Assembly (NCBI RefSeq): GCF_021391495.1
Contig: NZ_CP090063.1
Coordinates: forward strand, 6,200,001 to 6,264,000
DNA: 64,000 bases
Reading direction: 5' to 3'
Origin: Amycolatopsis acidiphila
GTDB taxonomy: Bacteria > Actinomycetota > Actinomycetes > Mycobacteriales > Pseudonocardiaceae
Below, in pieces: positions 29,490 through 41,178 of the stretch; position 1 is the first letter of the stretch; each line of letters opens with the position of its first letter. The notes below the pieces were generated by a model. That model was not told the DNA's origin, ran no database searches, and was given only the letters and a program-made list of their open reading frames with translations. Position numbers and translations under genes: made by a program.

Positions 29490-30038
29490 ATGGAAAATCC
29501 CGAACTGGTCGCCGTTTCGAAGCGGCTTTCCCGGCATCTGCGGCACGCGCCCGAGGCGATCGGGCTGACACTGAGTCCCGACGGCTGGGTCGAGGTCGAC
29601 GTCCTGCTCGCCGCGCTCGAGAGGCACGGATTACGACTGACGCGTGCCGGACTCGAAGAAGTGGTGGCACGTAACGACAAACAGCGCTTCGCGTTCGACT
29701 CGACCGGCATGCTGATCCGCGCGAGCCAGGGGCACAGTGTCGATGTCGATCTCGGCCTGCCGGTCTCCGAGCCGCCCGCGATCCTGTTCCACGGCACGGT
29801 CGAACGGTTCCTGCCGGCGATCCTGACCGAGGGGTTGCGGCCGATGAAAAGGCGCGAGGTTCACCTTTCGCGGACGCACGAGACGGCCAGTCATGTGGGT
29901 GCCAGACGCGGGAAACCGATCGTGCTCGAGATCGACGCGGCGGCGATGAGCGGCGCCGGTCATGAGTTCCGGGTAAGCGAGAACGGGGTGTGGCTCACGG
30001 CGCACGTGCCGCCACGGTTCCTACGGCGGGTGCCATGA
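29490..30038 (+). CDS. kptA: RNA 2'-phosphotransferase (Tpt1/KptA family)
   Basis: 182 aa. The family transfers an internal RNA 2'-phosphate to NAD+, releasing ADP-ribose 1'',2''-cyclic phosphate. Conserved blocks: SRHLRHAPEAIGL with Arg18-His19, NDKQRFAF with Arg66, LFHGT at 100-104 and HLSRTHETA at 125-133, which supply the Arg/His active-site set. ATG at 29490 follows GAGAGGAAGG. Bacteria lack the fungal tRNA ligase that makes the known substrate, so the natural role is uncertain. It faces the DUF2695-like gene and is followed by GNAT after 21 bp. Confidence 0.9.
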   Translation: MENPELVAVSKRLSRHLRHAPEAIGLTLSPDGWVEVDVLLAALERHGLRLTRAGLEEVVARNDKQRFAFDSTGMLIRASQGHSVDVDLGLPVSEPPAILFHGTVERFLPAILTEGLRPMKRREVHLSRTHETASHVGARRGKPIVLEIDAAAMSGAGHEFRVSENGVWLTAHVPPRFLRRVP

Positions 30039-30059
30039 CGCCTTCCTACGGCCGGTGTC

Positions 30060-30488
30060 ATGACGCATATCCGACCCGCGGAGCACACTGACGCCGACGA
30101 GGTCTTCGCACTGCTGGAACTCTTCGCAACGAGCTACCGGCCTTCGCGCGCGGCGTTCGACCGGAACTATGGCCGGTTGCTCACCTCGATGGCGCCCGGG
30201 GAAACGGATCTGCTCGTCGCCGAGGACAACGGGCAGGTCGTCGGCTACGCACTCGCGACCCGGTTTCTCGTGCTGTACGCCAACGGATCGGTGGCCCAAC
30301 TCCAGGAGCTGGTGGTCACCCCGCCGCGCCGCGGAGCAGGCATCGGGCGCGCGCTGGTGGGCGCGATCGCCGACCGGGCGCGAGCGGCCGGGGCGGTAGA
30401 GCTGACCGTCCCCACCCGGCGGGCGCGCGACTACTACCTCGCGCTGGGTTTCACCGAGACGGCGACGTACCGGAAGCTCGAACTGTAG
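30060..30488 (+). CDS. GNAT-family N-acetyltransferase
   Basis: 142 aa. Acetyl-CoA-binding motif A is LQELVVTPPRRGAGIGRALV, followed by TVPTRRARDYYLALGF. ATG at 30060 lies 21 bp after kptA and is probably cotranscribed with it. The substrate is unknown. Its stop codon is the first base of a tandem repeat array. Confidence 0.85.
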   Translation: MTHIRPAEHTDADEVFALLELFATSYRPSRAAFDRNYGRLLTSMAPGETDLLVAEDNGQVVGYALATRFLVLYANGSVAQLQELVVTPPRRGAGIGRALVGAIADRARAAGAVELTVPTRRARDYYLALGFTETATYRKLEL

Positions 30489-30744
30489 CGAGGAACGGGC
30501 GACGCCGCGAGCACGTCCCCCAACAAGCCCGAGCCAGCGATGAACGGGCGAAGCCGCGAGCACATCCACGGACAACCCGCCCCAGCGCGGAACAGGCGAC
30601 GGCGCGAGCGCTTCCCGGACAAACCCGAACCAGCACACAACAGGGGACGCCGCGAGCACGTCTCCAGATAAACCCGACCCAGCGCGCCACAGGCGACGCC
30701 ACGAACACATCCGCCGCGAACACGCCCCCGGACAAACCCGAGCC
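30487..30744. repeat. Tandem array of about 49-bp imperfect repeats
   Basis: Five units beginning AGCG/AGCA at 30487, 30536, 30584, 30632 and 30681, each containing a GGCGACGCCGCGAGCACGT-like core and ending ACAAACCCGA-like. Units 1-4 are 48-49 bp; the fifth carries a 15-bp duplication of its middle. It fills the whole gap between the convergent GNAT and TetR genes. Identity between units is moderate, so this is a diverged minisatellite, not a CRISPR array (no constant repeat with unique spacers). Confidence 0.8.
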
Positions 30745-31335
30745 TCAGCTCACCCGGCGCGGCCTTCCCAGCAACCGGCGGCCCACGTCGAGCAGGTGGG
30801 CGCGCAGGGTGTCGTCGTCGAGGTCGGCGAACTGCGGGGCGCCGCCGGTGAGGGCGATGCCAGTGATGGCCGCGTGCGCGGCGATGGCCCGGTTCGTGTC
30901 GCCCTCCGGGCCCGTGAAGATCTCCATCATCCGCACGCTGAAGTTCTCCCGCGTCGCCCACGAGTCGGTCAGCGCGCGCGTCACGCCGGGGTCCCTGCTG
31001 AACAGCGCCACCAGCGTCCGGTGCCGCACCACGATGTCCACGAAGCCGGTCAGCAGGTGGTCGACCTGCGCACCCCGCCGCCGCAGCCGGGACGCCTCGG
31101 CGACCACCAGGTCCAGCTCGCGCAGACCCGGCTCGGCGACCGCGCCGGTGATCTCGTCCTTCGTCTTGAAGTGGTAGTACACCGCCGCCTTCGTGACACC
31201 CAGCGCATCGGCGATCATCTGCAGCGATGTGCCCTCCACGCCGTGCTCGGTGAACAGCCGCAGCGCGGTCGCGAGCAGGCGTGTGCGCGTGTCCTCCTGA
31301 CCGCTCGCGGACACGGCGGCCGGCCCGGCTGTCAT
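30745..31335 (-). CDS. TetR-family regulator of the MMPL exporter
   Basis: 196 aa. N-terminal helix-turn-helix with LFTEHGVEGTSLQMIADALG and VTKAAVYYHFKTKDEI; the C-terminal domain is of the general drug/lipid-sensing kind. ATG at 31335 follows GGGAGGG. It is divergent from the MMPL gene with three palindromic sites between them, so it most likely represses that exporter and itself. Confidence 0.88.
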   Translation of the reverse strand: MTAGPAAVSASGQEDTRTRLLATALRLFTEHGVEGTSLQMIADALGVTKAAVYYHFKTKDEITGAVAEPGLRELDLVVAEASRLRRRGAQVDHLLTGFVDIVVRHRTLVALFSRDPGVTRALTDSWATRENFSVRMMEIFTGPEGDTNRAIAAHAAITGIALTGGAPQFADLDDDTLRAHLLDVGRRLLGRPRRVS

Positions 31336-31398
31336 CGCACCCTCCCAGTGAACAGAGCGAGGGTACGCGGCCCGCTACCCCGAGAGCAACCGATCAAA

Positions 31399-31461
31399 CT
31401 AGCCGTGCGGCTAGTCACATACTAGCCGATCGGCTTGTACGGGCACTTGTCGATCGGCTAG
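31399..31461. promoter_or_regulatory. Triple TetR operator and MMPL promoter
   Basis: Three related 16-bp sites: CTAGCCGTGCGGCTAG (31399-31414, perfect arms), CTAGCCGATCGGCTTG (31422-31437) and CTTGTCGATCGGCTAG (31446-31461). Their centres are 23 and 24 bp apart, about two helical turns, so three dimers would line up on one face. A promoter TTGTAC (31435-31440), 18 bp, TAGCTT (31459-31464) reads towards the MMPL gene and overlaps sites 2 and 3. Confidence 0.75.
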
Positions 31462-31499
31462 CTTGAGGCCACCCGATCGACTGAATTGGAGTCGTACTC

Positions 31500-33629
31500 G
31501 TGGCCTCCCTCCTCTACCGCCTGGCCCGCTTCTCGTTCCACCGCCGCTGGCTCGTCGCCGCCGTCTGGGCGGGCGTCCTGGTCGTCCTCGGACTGGGCGC
31601 GACCACGCTGTCCGGGCAGCTCACGAACTCCGTGACGATCCCCGGCACCGAGTCGCAGCAGGCGATCGACCACCTCAAGGAGCGCTTCCCGCAGGCGTCG
31701 GTCGGCGGAGCGACGGCCCGCGTCGCCATCGAGGCGCCGACCGGGCAGAAGCTCACCGATCCGGGTGACAAAGCCGCGGTCGACCAGCTCGTGAACGCGC
31801 TCAAGACGGCGCCGAAAGCGAGCATGGTGACCGACCCGTTCCAGGCCAAGACCGTCTCCCCCGACGGCCGGGTCGCGCTCGCGCAGGTCACCTACGGGGT
31901 CCCGGCGTCCGAGCTGACCGACTCCGATCGCGAAGCCGTGACCGCCCCGGCCGATGCCGCTCGCAAGGCCGGGCTGACCGTCGAGTTCGGTGGCGACGCG
32001 ATGCAGGGCATGCCGGAGACCGGCGCCACCGAGGGGATCGGCGTCGTCGTCGCCGCGATCGTGCTGACCATCACCTTCGGCTCGCTGCTCGCGGCGGGCC
32101 TGCCGCTGCTGACCGCGCTGATCGGCGTCGGGGTCGGCATGACCGGGATCCTGACGGTCTCGGGCTTCACCGAGCTGAACTCCAACACCCCGATCCTCGC
32201 GCTGATGCTGGGCCTCGCCGTCGGCATCGACTACGCGCTCTTCATCGTCTCGCGCTACCGCCACGAGCTGGGCGAAGGCCACGAACCCGAACAAGCGGCC
32301 GCGCGCAGTGTCGGAACCGCCGGCTCCGCCGTCGTGTTCGCGGGCCTGACCGTGATCATCGCGCTGGCCGGGCTCACCGTCGTCGGCATCCCGTTCCTCG
32401 GCCAGATGGGCATCGCCGCCGCCGCGACCGTCGCCGTCGCCGTGCTGATCGCGCTCACCCTGCTGCCCGCGATCCTCGGCTTCGCCGGGCGCAAGGTGCT
32501 CGGCAAGCGCGCGAAGAAGCAGACGCGCGCGACGAACGGCGAACGCTGGGCGCGGTTCGTGGCGCGGCACCGGGTGCCCGTGCTGATCGCCGCCGTGGCC
32601 GGCCTGCTCATCGTCGCGATCCCTGCGCTGAGCATGCAGCTCGGGCTGCCCAACGACGCCACCGCGGCGCCCGACTCGACGCAGCGCAAGGCCTACGACC
32701 TGGTCACCTCCGGGTTCGGCCCCGGCGTGAACGGCCCGCTGATCGTGGTGATCTCCGACGCGACCGCGGACAACACGACCGCCGCCGCGGACCGGGTCTC
32801 GCGGCTCACCGACGTCGCCGCGGTGACCCAGCCGCAGTTCAACGCCCGGCACGACACCGCGATGTTCACGGTGATCCCGAAGAGCGGTCCGAGCAGCGAG
32901 CAGACCGAAAAGCTCGTCGGGGACATCCGCTCGCACGCCGACGGCACGGAACTGGCCGTCACCGGGCAGACCGCACTGCAGATCGACGTCTCGGAGAAGC
33001 TCGCCGGCGCGATGCTGCCCTACCTCGCGGTCGTCGTCGGGCTCGCGTTCTTGTTGCTGATGCTCGTCTTCCGGTCGCTGGTCGTGCCGCTGAAGGCCAC
33101 TCTCGGCTTCCTCGGCTCGGTCGTGGCGACGTTCGGCGCCGTCGTCGCGGTGTTCCAGTGGGGCTGGCTCGACGACCTACTGGGCGTGCAGTCGACCGCG
33201 CCGATCATGAGCATGCTGCCGATCCTGCTCATCGGCGTGCTGTTCGGGCTCGCGATGGACTACCAGGTGTTCCTGGTGACGCGGATGCGCGAGGAACACG
33301 TGCACGGCACCGAGGCGCAGCAGGCGATGGTCACCGGCTTCCGGCACGGCTCACGGGTCGTGGTCGCCGCCGCGCTCATCATGATCAGCGTGTTCGCCGG
33401 GTTCGTCCTCGCCGACACCACGTTGATCCAGTCGATCGGCTTCGCGCTGGCGTTCGGCGTCGCGGTGGACGCGTTCGTCGTGCGGATGACGATCGTGCCC
33501 GCGGTGATGTCACTGCTCGGCGCGAAGGCGTGGTGGCTGCCGCGCCGGCTCGACCGGCTGCTGCCGAACGTCGACGTCGAGGGCGAGAAGCTCACGAAGC
33601 AGCTGGACCGGCGGCTGGAGACCGTCTAG
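31500..33629 (+). CDS. MMPL-family RND transporter
   Basis: 709 aa, about eleven to twelve membrane segments in two halves, each with a large outside loop after the first segment. The charged pair for proton transfer lies in LGLAVGIDYALFIVSRYRHE and its second-half counterpart FGLAMDYQVFLVTRMREEHV. This is the actinobacterial lipid and drug exporter family. GTG at 31500 follows a TTGGAG-like site. Regulation by the divergent TetR is strongly suggested by the triple operator. The cargo is unknown. Confidence 0.92.
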   Translation: MASLLYRLARFSFHRRWLVAAVWAGVLVVLGLGATTLSGQLTNSVTIPGTESQQAIDHLKERFPQASVGGATARVAIEAPTGQKLTDPGDKAAVDQLVNALKTAPKASMVTDPFQAKTVSPDGRVALAQVTYGVPASELTDSDREAVTAPADAARKAGLTVEFGGDAMQGMPETGATEGIGVVVAAIVLTITFGSLLAAGLPLLTALIGVGVGMTGILTVSGFTELNSNTPILALMLGLAVGIDYALFIVSRYRHELGEGHEPEQAAARSVGTAGSAVVFAGLTVIIALAGLTVVGIPFLGQMGIAAAATVAVAVLIALTLLPAILGFAGRKVLGKRAKKQTRATNGERWARFVARHRVPVLIAAVAGLLIVAIPALSMQLGLPNDATAAPDSTQRKAYDLVTSGFGPGVNGPLIVVISDATADNTTAAADRVSRLTDVAAVTQPQFNARHDTAMFTVIPKSGPSSEQTEKLVGDIRSHADGTELAVTGQTALQIDVSEKLAGAMLPYLAVVVGLAFLLLMLVFRSLVVPLKATLGFLGSVVATFGAVVAVFQWGWLDDLLGVQSTAPIMSMLPILLIGVLFGLAMDYQVFLVTRMREEHVHGTEAQQAMVTGFRHGSRVVVAAALIMISVFAGFVLADTTLIQSIGFALAFGVAVDAFVVRMTIVPAVMSLLGAKAWWLPRRLDRLLPNVDVEGEKLTKQLDRRLETV

Positions 33630-33664
33630 CAGAAAACGCTTCCCGAGTGGTCCATACCTTTATG

Positions 33665-33704
33665 CGCGCACACCCTTGACCATTGTTGTGCGCGGCAACA
33701 TACT
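33665..33704 (+). promoter_or_regulatory. Promoter with operator-like inverted repeat for the glucanase gene
   Basis: TTGACC (33676-33681), exactly 17 bp, CATACT (33699-33704): a good housekeeping-type promoter. Perfect 8-bp arms CGCGCACA (33665-33672) and TGTGCGCG (33687-33694) flank and enter the spacer, which could be a repressor site. Confidence 0.6.
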
Positions 33705-33747
33705 GGGTCGGCGCGCACCGGAAAGGCTCCCGAACACGGAGGTGATG

Positions 33748-34683
33748 ATGGTGTCTGCCCGCCTGCGAAAGAACATCCGCCTGGCGTCGGTCCTGCTGGC
33801 GCTGGGACTCGCCGCGCTCCCGGCGCCCGCGCTGGCCGCGCCCGCGGACGGTGCCCCGCCCGCGTCCTTCTGGGGTGATCCGAGCACCATTCCGCCCGCA
33901 CAGAACGTCCTGCAGGTCAAGGTCGAGAACCACACCAACGGCCAGTACCCCGACAGCCAGGTGTACTGGACCTTCAACGGTCAGACGGCCTCGATCGCCC
34001 AGCAGCCCTACGTCGACATGCCGGCGAACTCGGCCGGCCGGATGTACTTCCACCTCGGCTCGCCCGACGGCCCGTACTACGACTTCATCGAGTTCACCGT
34101 CGGCCCGGCCCAGCTCAACGTCAACACCACGCGGGTCGACCGGTTCGGCCTCAAGCTGGCCCTGCTCGTGCACGGGCACGACGGGTCCGAGCGGGTGATC
34201 GGCGAAAACTACGCGACCTTCTCCGAAACCCGGGACGCGACCTTCCAACGGTTCCAGAGTTCGGTGCCCACCGAGTTCAAGCAGCTGGCCACCGACAACG
34301 CGCCCTACGGAATTCCGTCACCCGGCAACGATCCGGTGTTCCAGCCCGGCGGCCAGTACGCCAACTACTTCGCCGCGTATGCCGCTTCCGTCGGCGACAG
34401 CAGCGATTCCACCGCGCAGATCTTCGGCTGCAGTGGCACGCTCGCGACGAACGCACAGCTGTGCGCGGGCATCAACCGGCACGTGGCCCAGCTGCCGGTG
34501 TCCCAGCAGTCCGATCCGGCCGCCTTCTACCAGGCCGCACCGGCCAACTACTACGCCCAGTTCTGGCACCAGAACGCCATCGACGGCAAGCAGTACGGCT
34601 TCCCGTACGACGACTACGCCGAGCAGTCCTCGTTCATCTCGATGAGCAACCCGCAGTACATGCTCGTCGCTGTGGGGTGGTGA
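33748..34683 (+). CDS. Secreted GH64-like (thaumatin-like) beta-1,3-glucanase
   Basis: 311 aa. Signal peptide of about 34 residues ending ALAAP. The mature protein reads NVLQVKVENHTNGQYPDSQV, QVYWTFNGQT, DMPANSAGRMYFHLG and LNVNTTRVDRFGLKLALLVH, the pattern of GH64-type laminaripentaose-producing beta-1,3-glucanases, which cut fungal wall glucan. Two cysteines could pair. The start is one of ATG 33745, ATG 33748 or GTG 33751 after GGAGG; 33748 has good spacing. It lies alone behind the MMPL gene with its own promoter. Confidence 0.75.
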   Translation: MVSARLRKNIRLASVLLALGLAALPAPALAAPADGAPPASFWGDPSTIPPAQNVLQVKVENHTNGQYPDSQVYWTFNGQTASIAQQPYVDMPANSAGRMYFHLGSPDGPYYDFIEFTVGPAQLNVNTTRVDRFGLKLALLVHGHDGSERVIGENYATFSETRDATFQRFQSSVPTEFKQLATDNAPYGIPSPGNDPVFQPGGQYANYFAAYAASVGDSSDSTAQIFGCSGTLATNAQLCAGINRHVAQLPVSQQSDPAAFYQAAPANYYAQFWHQNAIDGKQYGFPYDDYAEQSSFISMSNPQYMLVAVGW

Positions 34684-34689
34684 GCCGGG

Positions 34690-34844
34690 CTAGCTCACGA
34701 ACCACAGGATCCCGCCGCCGAGGGCGAGGAGTGTCGCGACCAGCAGCACGCCGGCCATCACCTTCGCCGTCTTGTAGGTGCTGTACACGCCACCGGCGAG
34801 GAAGCCCGCCAGCGCCAGCAGCAGGATCCCGACGATTTCCTTGC

Positions 34845-34848
<4 letters not shown>
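34690..34848 (-). CDS. Small membrane protein coupled to hisB
   Basis: 52 aa with two hydrophobic helices joined by [14 protein letters not shown] at 34848 overlaps the hisB stop (GTGA), so it is translated from the hisDCB message. Function is unknown. It is the last gene of this his block before the accessory insert. Confidence 0.65.
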
Positions 34849-37863
<3,015 letters not shown>

Positions 37864-37875
37864 GGGTCTAGGGTA
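37864..37875 (-). promoter_or_regulatory. Leaderless -10 element for hisD
   Basis: TACCCT (37875-37870, minus strand), AGACCC, then ATG. No Shine-Dalgarno is visible. It shares the TANNNT-N6-start geometry with hisH, hisA and hisF. Confidence 0.5.
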
Positions 37876-37911
37876 CGGAGGGGGAGCCCGTCCACGACCA
37901 GGGAGGTATCC

Positions 37912-38706
37912 GTGCTGCGGATCGGCTTGAGTCAGGTCACATCGAGCGAGGACCCGGCGGAGAACCTCGAGCTGATCCGTGCCGAAGTGGCCAGGGCCGC
38001 GGCCGAGGGCGCGCGGGTCGTGGTGTTCCCCGAAGCGGCGATGGTCCGCTTCGGCGTTTCGCTCAAGCCGCTCGCGGAGCCGGTCGACGGGCCGTGGGCG
38101 AAGTCGGTCGCCGCGATCGCCGCCGAGCACGACGTGCTGGTCGTCGCGGGCATGTTCACGCCGTCGGACGACGGGCGGGTCCGCAACACCCTGCTCATCA
38201 CAGGTCTCGGGCAGCACCTGGGCTACCACAAGATCCACCTGTACGACGCGTTCGGCTTCCGCGAGTCCGACACGGTCGCCCCCGGCGCCGACGTCGTGAC
38301 CACCACCGTCGATGACGTCACGCTCGGCTTCGCGACCTGCTACGACATCCGGTTCCCCGAACTGTTCCGCCGGCTGGCGGACATGGGCGCGTCGGCGATC
38401 GTCGTGCCGACGTCCTGGGGCGCGGGCGAGGGCAAGCGCGAGCAGTGGGACGTGCTGGTGCGCGCCCGCGCGCTCGACTCGGGCTGCTGGGTGCTCGGCT
38501 GCGGCCAGGCCGACCCGGCCGCGACCGGGACGCCGGTCAACCCGAAGGCCCCCACCGGCATCGGCTACTCGACCGTCTCCGACGGCTTCGGGCGGGTGCA
38601 CGCCCAGCTGGGCGCCGGCCCGGAGTTGGTGGTCGTGGACGTGGACCCGCAGGTCACCGAGAAAGCGCGGGCCGCGACCGGGGCGCTGGCGAACCGGCGA
38701 CTGTAG
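37912..38706 (+). CDS. Carbon-nitrogen hydrolase (nitrilase superfamily)
   Basis: 264 aa. The Glu-Lys-Cys triad is in [23 protein letters not shown] and [12 protein letters not shown]. The pattern is closest to the omega-amidase/deaminated-glutathione amidase (Nit) branch, which repairs or hydrolyses small amides. GTG at 37912 follows GGGAGG at 5 nt. It is divergent from hisD and overlaps the convergent DMT gene by 53 bp. Confidence 0.85.
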   Translation: MLRIGLSQVTSSEDPAENLELIRAEVARAAAEGARVVVFPEAAMVRFGVSLKPLAEPVDGPWAKSVAAIAAEHDVLVVAGMFTPSDDGRVRNTLLITGLGQHLGYHKIHLYDAFGFRESDTVAPGADVVTTTVDDVTLGFATCYDIRFPELFRRLADMGASAIVVPTSWGAGEGKREQWDVLVRARALDSGCWVLGCGQADPAATGTPVNPKAPTGIGYSTVSDGFGRVHAQLGAGPELVVVDVDPQVTEKARAATGALANRRL

Positions 38707-39580
38707 GCGCCGGCGCGACCAGATGGCTGCTGCGGTGCGCGAGCACCGCGATACCCGCCACGATGACGGCGGCCGCGACCAGCTCCCCGGCGAGCACCCC
38801 GGCACCGGTCGCCGCCGACTCCCCCATCCAGCCGATACCGATCGCCACGCCGACCAGCGGATCGCTCGTGGTGATCACGGCGAGCGCGGGCGAGATCATC
38901 CGCCCCTGCTGGAAGGTGTTCTGCGACAGCAGGAACCCGATCGGCCCGATCACGCACACGACGTAGAGCGCCCAGTGCGCGAACGGCACCGTCACGCCCA
39001 GCCGCAGCTGCCCCGCGACCACCTTCATCAGCCCGGCCGTCACGCCGTAGAAGACCCCCGTCGCCAGCGCCAGCCCGAGCACCCGGCCCGGTCCCCGCAG
39101 CACCGTCGACAACCCCAGCCCGAGCAGCGCGACCAGCCCGAGCACCACGGCGAGCGGCCCCACGTGGCTCACCAGATCGTTCGACCCCCCGGTCGGACGA
39201 GCGAGCGCCAGGAACGCCGAGAGCCCGGCCACACACACCAGTGCACCCAGTACCACCACCCGGTCCGCGCGCCGGTGGCTGAGCCAGGCCGAGAACGCCG
39301 CCGCGAACGGCAGGGCCGTGACCAGCAGCGGCTGCACCAGCATCAGCGGCCCGAACCCCAGTGCGAGCACCTGCAGGAGCAGGCCGCCGATCGTGGCCGC
39401 GATGCCGACCAGCCACAACGGCCGGTGCGCCAGCGCGACCAGCAACCCCGGATCCAGCGTCCTGCCCTCCGGCACCTGTTTCACGGCCTTCGCCTGAGCC
39501 GCGGACGCCAACCCCATCAGCGCCGCACCCGCGACCGCGGCGGGCACCGCCACAGCCAGGCTGCTCCATTCCGCGGTCAT
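38654..39580 (-). CDS. DMT-family integral membrane protein
   Basis: 308 aa, about nine hydrophobic segments, ending in a Pro/Arg-rich cytoplasmic tail. The early [20 protein letters not shown] and late [20 protein letters not shown] blocks match the actinobacterial DMT branch. The ATG follows a GGTGAGCCG-like site. Its last 53 bp overlap the nitrilase gene on the other strand. The substrate is unknown. Confidence 0.75.
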   Translation of the reverse strand: MTAEWSSLAVAVPAAVAGAALMGLASAAQAKAVKQVPEGRTLDPGLLVALAHRPLWLVGIAATIGGLLLQVLALGFGPLMLVQPLLVTALPFAAAFSAWLSHRRADRVVVLGALVCVAGLSAFLALARPTGGSNDLVSHVGPLAVVLGLVALLGLGLSTVLRGPGRVLGLALATGVFYGVTAGLMKVVAGQLRLGVTVPFAHWALYVVCVIGPIGFLLSQNTFQQGRMISPALAVITTSDPLVGVAIGIGWMGESAATGAGVLAGELVAAAVIVAGIAVLAHRSSHLVAPAPTVAGSPAPRSRPALSR

Positions 39581-39615
39581 CGGCTCACCTCCCCCTTCAC
39601 CGCAACATCACACCA

Positions 39616-39662
39616 CCTGGGAACTCTTCCCGGATCCGGAAATTCCCCGGAGAGTTACCAGG
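39616..39662. repeat. 12-bp imperfect inverted repeat with inner palindrome
   Basis: Arms CCTGGGAACTCT (39616-39627) and AGAGTTACCAGG (39651-39662) pair at 11 of 12 positions. The loop contains the palindrome CCGGATCCGG (39630-39639). It lies in the divergent gap between the DMT gene and the VC0807-like gene, so an operator is as likely as a hairpin. Confidence 0.5.
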
Positions 39663-39757
39663 GAGCCGACCCTGACCTCACAGGGTCACCGGGTACATTC
39701 GGCGACTCAGCCGCCCCGCCCCGTGCTCCCCCCGGCACGAGAGAGACAGCGAGTTCG

Positions 39758-40417
39758 ATGCCTCCGCACCTGACGGTCCACCTGCCCGCCTTCGGCTCCC
39801 TGCTGCGCCAAGGCGCGAAACACCTGCTCGAATCGACGGTCGTCCCGCTCGGCCTGTTCTACCTACTGCTCACGCTGGTGGGCTTCGACGGCGGGCTCAT
39901 CGCGGCCCTGTCCTGGTCGCTGCTGGCCCTCGTCCGCCGCGCGGTGCTGCGCCAGCCGATCCCCGCCGTGCTGCTGCTGACGACCGGACTGCTGGTCGCG
40001 CGCACCGTGCTCGGGCTGATGACGGGCAGCGTCTTCCTCTACTTCCTGCAGCCGACGCTGCAGAACTTCCTGATCGCGTTCGTCCTGGTCGCCTCGCTGC
40101 CGTTCGGCCGCCCCTTCATCGCGAAGCTGGCGGACGACTTCTGCGCGTTCCCCGCCGCGTTCAGCGAGCATCCGAGCGTGGTGCAGATCTTCCGCCGGCT
40201 CTCGCTGCTGTGGGCGTTGGTGTTCCTCACCAACGGCGTCACCACGCTGTGGATCCTGGCGCGGGAGAGCGTCGGGAACTTCCTGCTCGTGTCGACGGCG
40301 GGCTCGTGGAGCGTCGTCGGCGCGGCCATCGTGGTGTCGCTGCTGTGGTTCCGCCGCGTCCTGCGTGGCGAGGGCATCGCGCTGCGGTGGGGCACGCCCG
40401 CCGCCGTCGCGGTCTAG
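39758..40417 (+). CDS. VC0807-like integral membrane protein
   Basis: 219 aa, five or six hydrophobic segments: STVVPLGLFYLLLTLVGFDG, WSLLALVRRAVLRQPIPAV and a C-terminal WFRRVLRGEGIALRWGTP. This fits the VC0807 family of small membrane proteins of unknown function. ATG at 39758. Its stop overlaps the convergent response-regulator gene by 4 bp. Confidence 0.65.
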   Translation: MPPHLTVHLPAFGSLLRQGAKHLLESTVVPLGLFYLLLTLVGFDGGLIAALSWSLLALVRRAVLRQPIPAVLLLTTGLLVARTVLGLMTGSVFLYFLQPTLQNFLIAFVLVASLPFGRPFIAKLADDFCAFPAAFSEHPSVVQIFRRLSLLWALVFLTNGVTTLWILARESVGNFLLVSTAGSWSVVGAAIVVSLLWFRRVLRGEGIALRWGTPAAVAV

Positions 40418-41034
40418 GAGATGCCTTCCTCGATGGCCAGCCGGGTCAGTTCCGGGCGCCGGCGGCGGCCCGTCTTGTCGCGGATGCGCTCGAGGTAGGA
40501 GCGCACCGTCCGGACGCTGATGGACATCGCCTCGGCGATGTCGGTGTCGCGTTCCCCCGCGGCGACCAGCGACAGCACCTGCCGCTCCCGGTCGGACAGC
40601 AGGCTCTTCACCCCGCGCGTCGAGTTCAGCAGGAACGACGCCAGCGCGGGCGAGACGTAGGTGTTGCCCGCGGCGATCTCCCTTACCGCGCGCAGGATCT
40701 CGGCGCCGTCGGCGTCCTTGGACAGGTAGCCGCGGGCGCCCGCGGAGATGGCGCCCAGCACCTCGTCCTGGCCCGCGTGCGCCGACACGATGAGCACCTT
40801 GTGCCCCATCGTCACGACCTTCTGCACCGCCGCCGCGTCGGTGACCCCACGCAGCTTGAGGTCGAGGACGACCACGGACCCCGCGGGCTCGCGGGCGGCG
40901 GCGAACCTGGGCACGGAGTCGGCGACGGCGCCGAGCTCGATGTCCGGCGCCTCGGTCAGCACCCGTGCCACGGCGGACCGGTACAGCGGATGGTCCTCCA
41001 CCACGCTGACCCGGATCCGCGGTTGCTCGCTCAT
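40414..41034 (-). CDS. NarL/LuxR-type response regulator
   Basis: 206 aa. Receiver domain 1-120 with acidic pocket VVEDH and phosphoacceptor Asp in VVVLDLKL; the conserved Lys is in YLSKDADG. LuxR helix-turn-helix at about 145-200: LSDRERQVLSLVAAGERDTD then MSISVRTVRSYLERI. ATG at 41034 follows GGAGG. The nearest histidine kinase is 3 kb away at 44137 and may be its partner. It is divergent from eccE. Confidence 0.9.
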   Translation of the reverse strand: MSEQPRIRVSVVEDHPLYRSAVARVLTEAPDIELGAVADSVPRFAAAREPAGSVVVLDLKLRGVTDAAAVQKVVTMGHKVLIVSAHAGQDEVLGAISAGARGYLSKDADGAEILRAVREIAAGNTYVSPALASFLLNSTRGVKSLLSDRERQVLSLVAAGERDTDIAEAMSISVRTVRSYLERIRDKTGRRRRPELTRLAIEEGIS

Positions 41035-41100
41035 GCCCGCCTCCATAACTTCGCCCGGCACCTGCCCGTGCCGCCCGGTGATTCTCCCGCATCCCGGGGC

Positions 41101-41130
41101 CCTGTGGCTATTTCTACCCACAGGAAATAG
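41101..41130. promoter_or_regulatory. Two overlapping inverted repeats before eccE
   Basis: CCTGTGG (41101-41107) pairs with CCACAGG (41118-41124). CTATTTC (41108-41114) pairs with GAAATAG (41124-41130). The second repeat uses the loop and flank of the first, so the two stems compete. The block lies between the divergent response regulator and eccE. Confidence 0.5.
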
Positions 41131-41178
41131 TGACGGACCTGATTATCCTGTACCAGGAATCAACGAGAGGCGCCGAAC

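Noticed and set aside
30487..30744. Possible CRISPR array
   Set aside because: The units vary along their whole length and are contiguous, without constant repeats and unique spacers; no cas genes are nearby.
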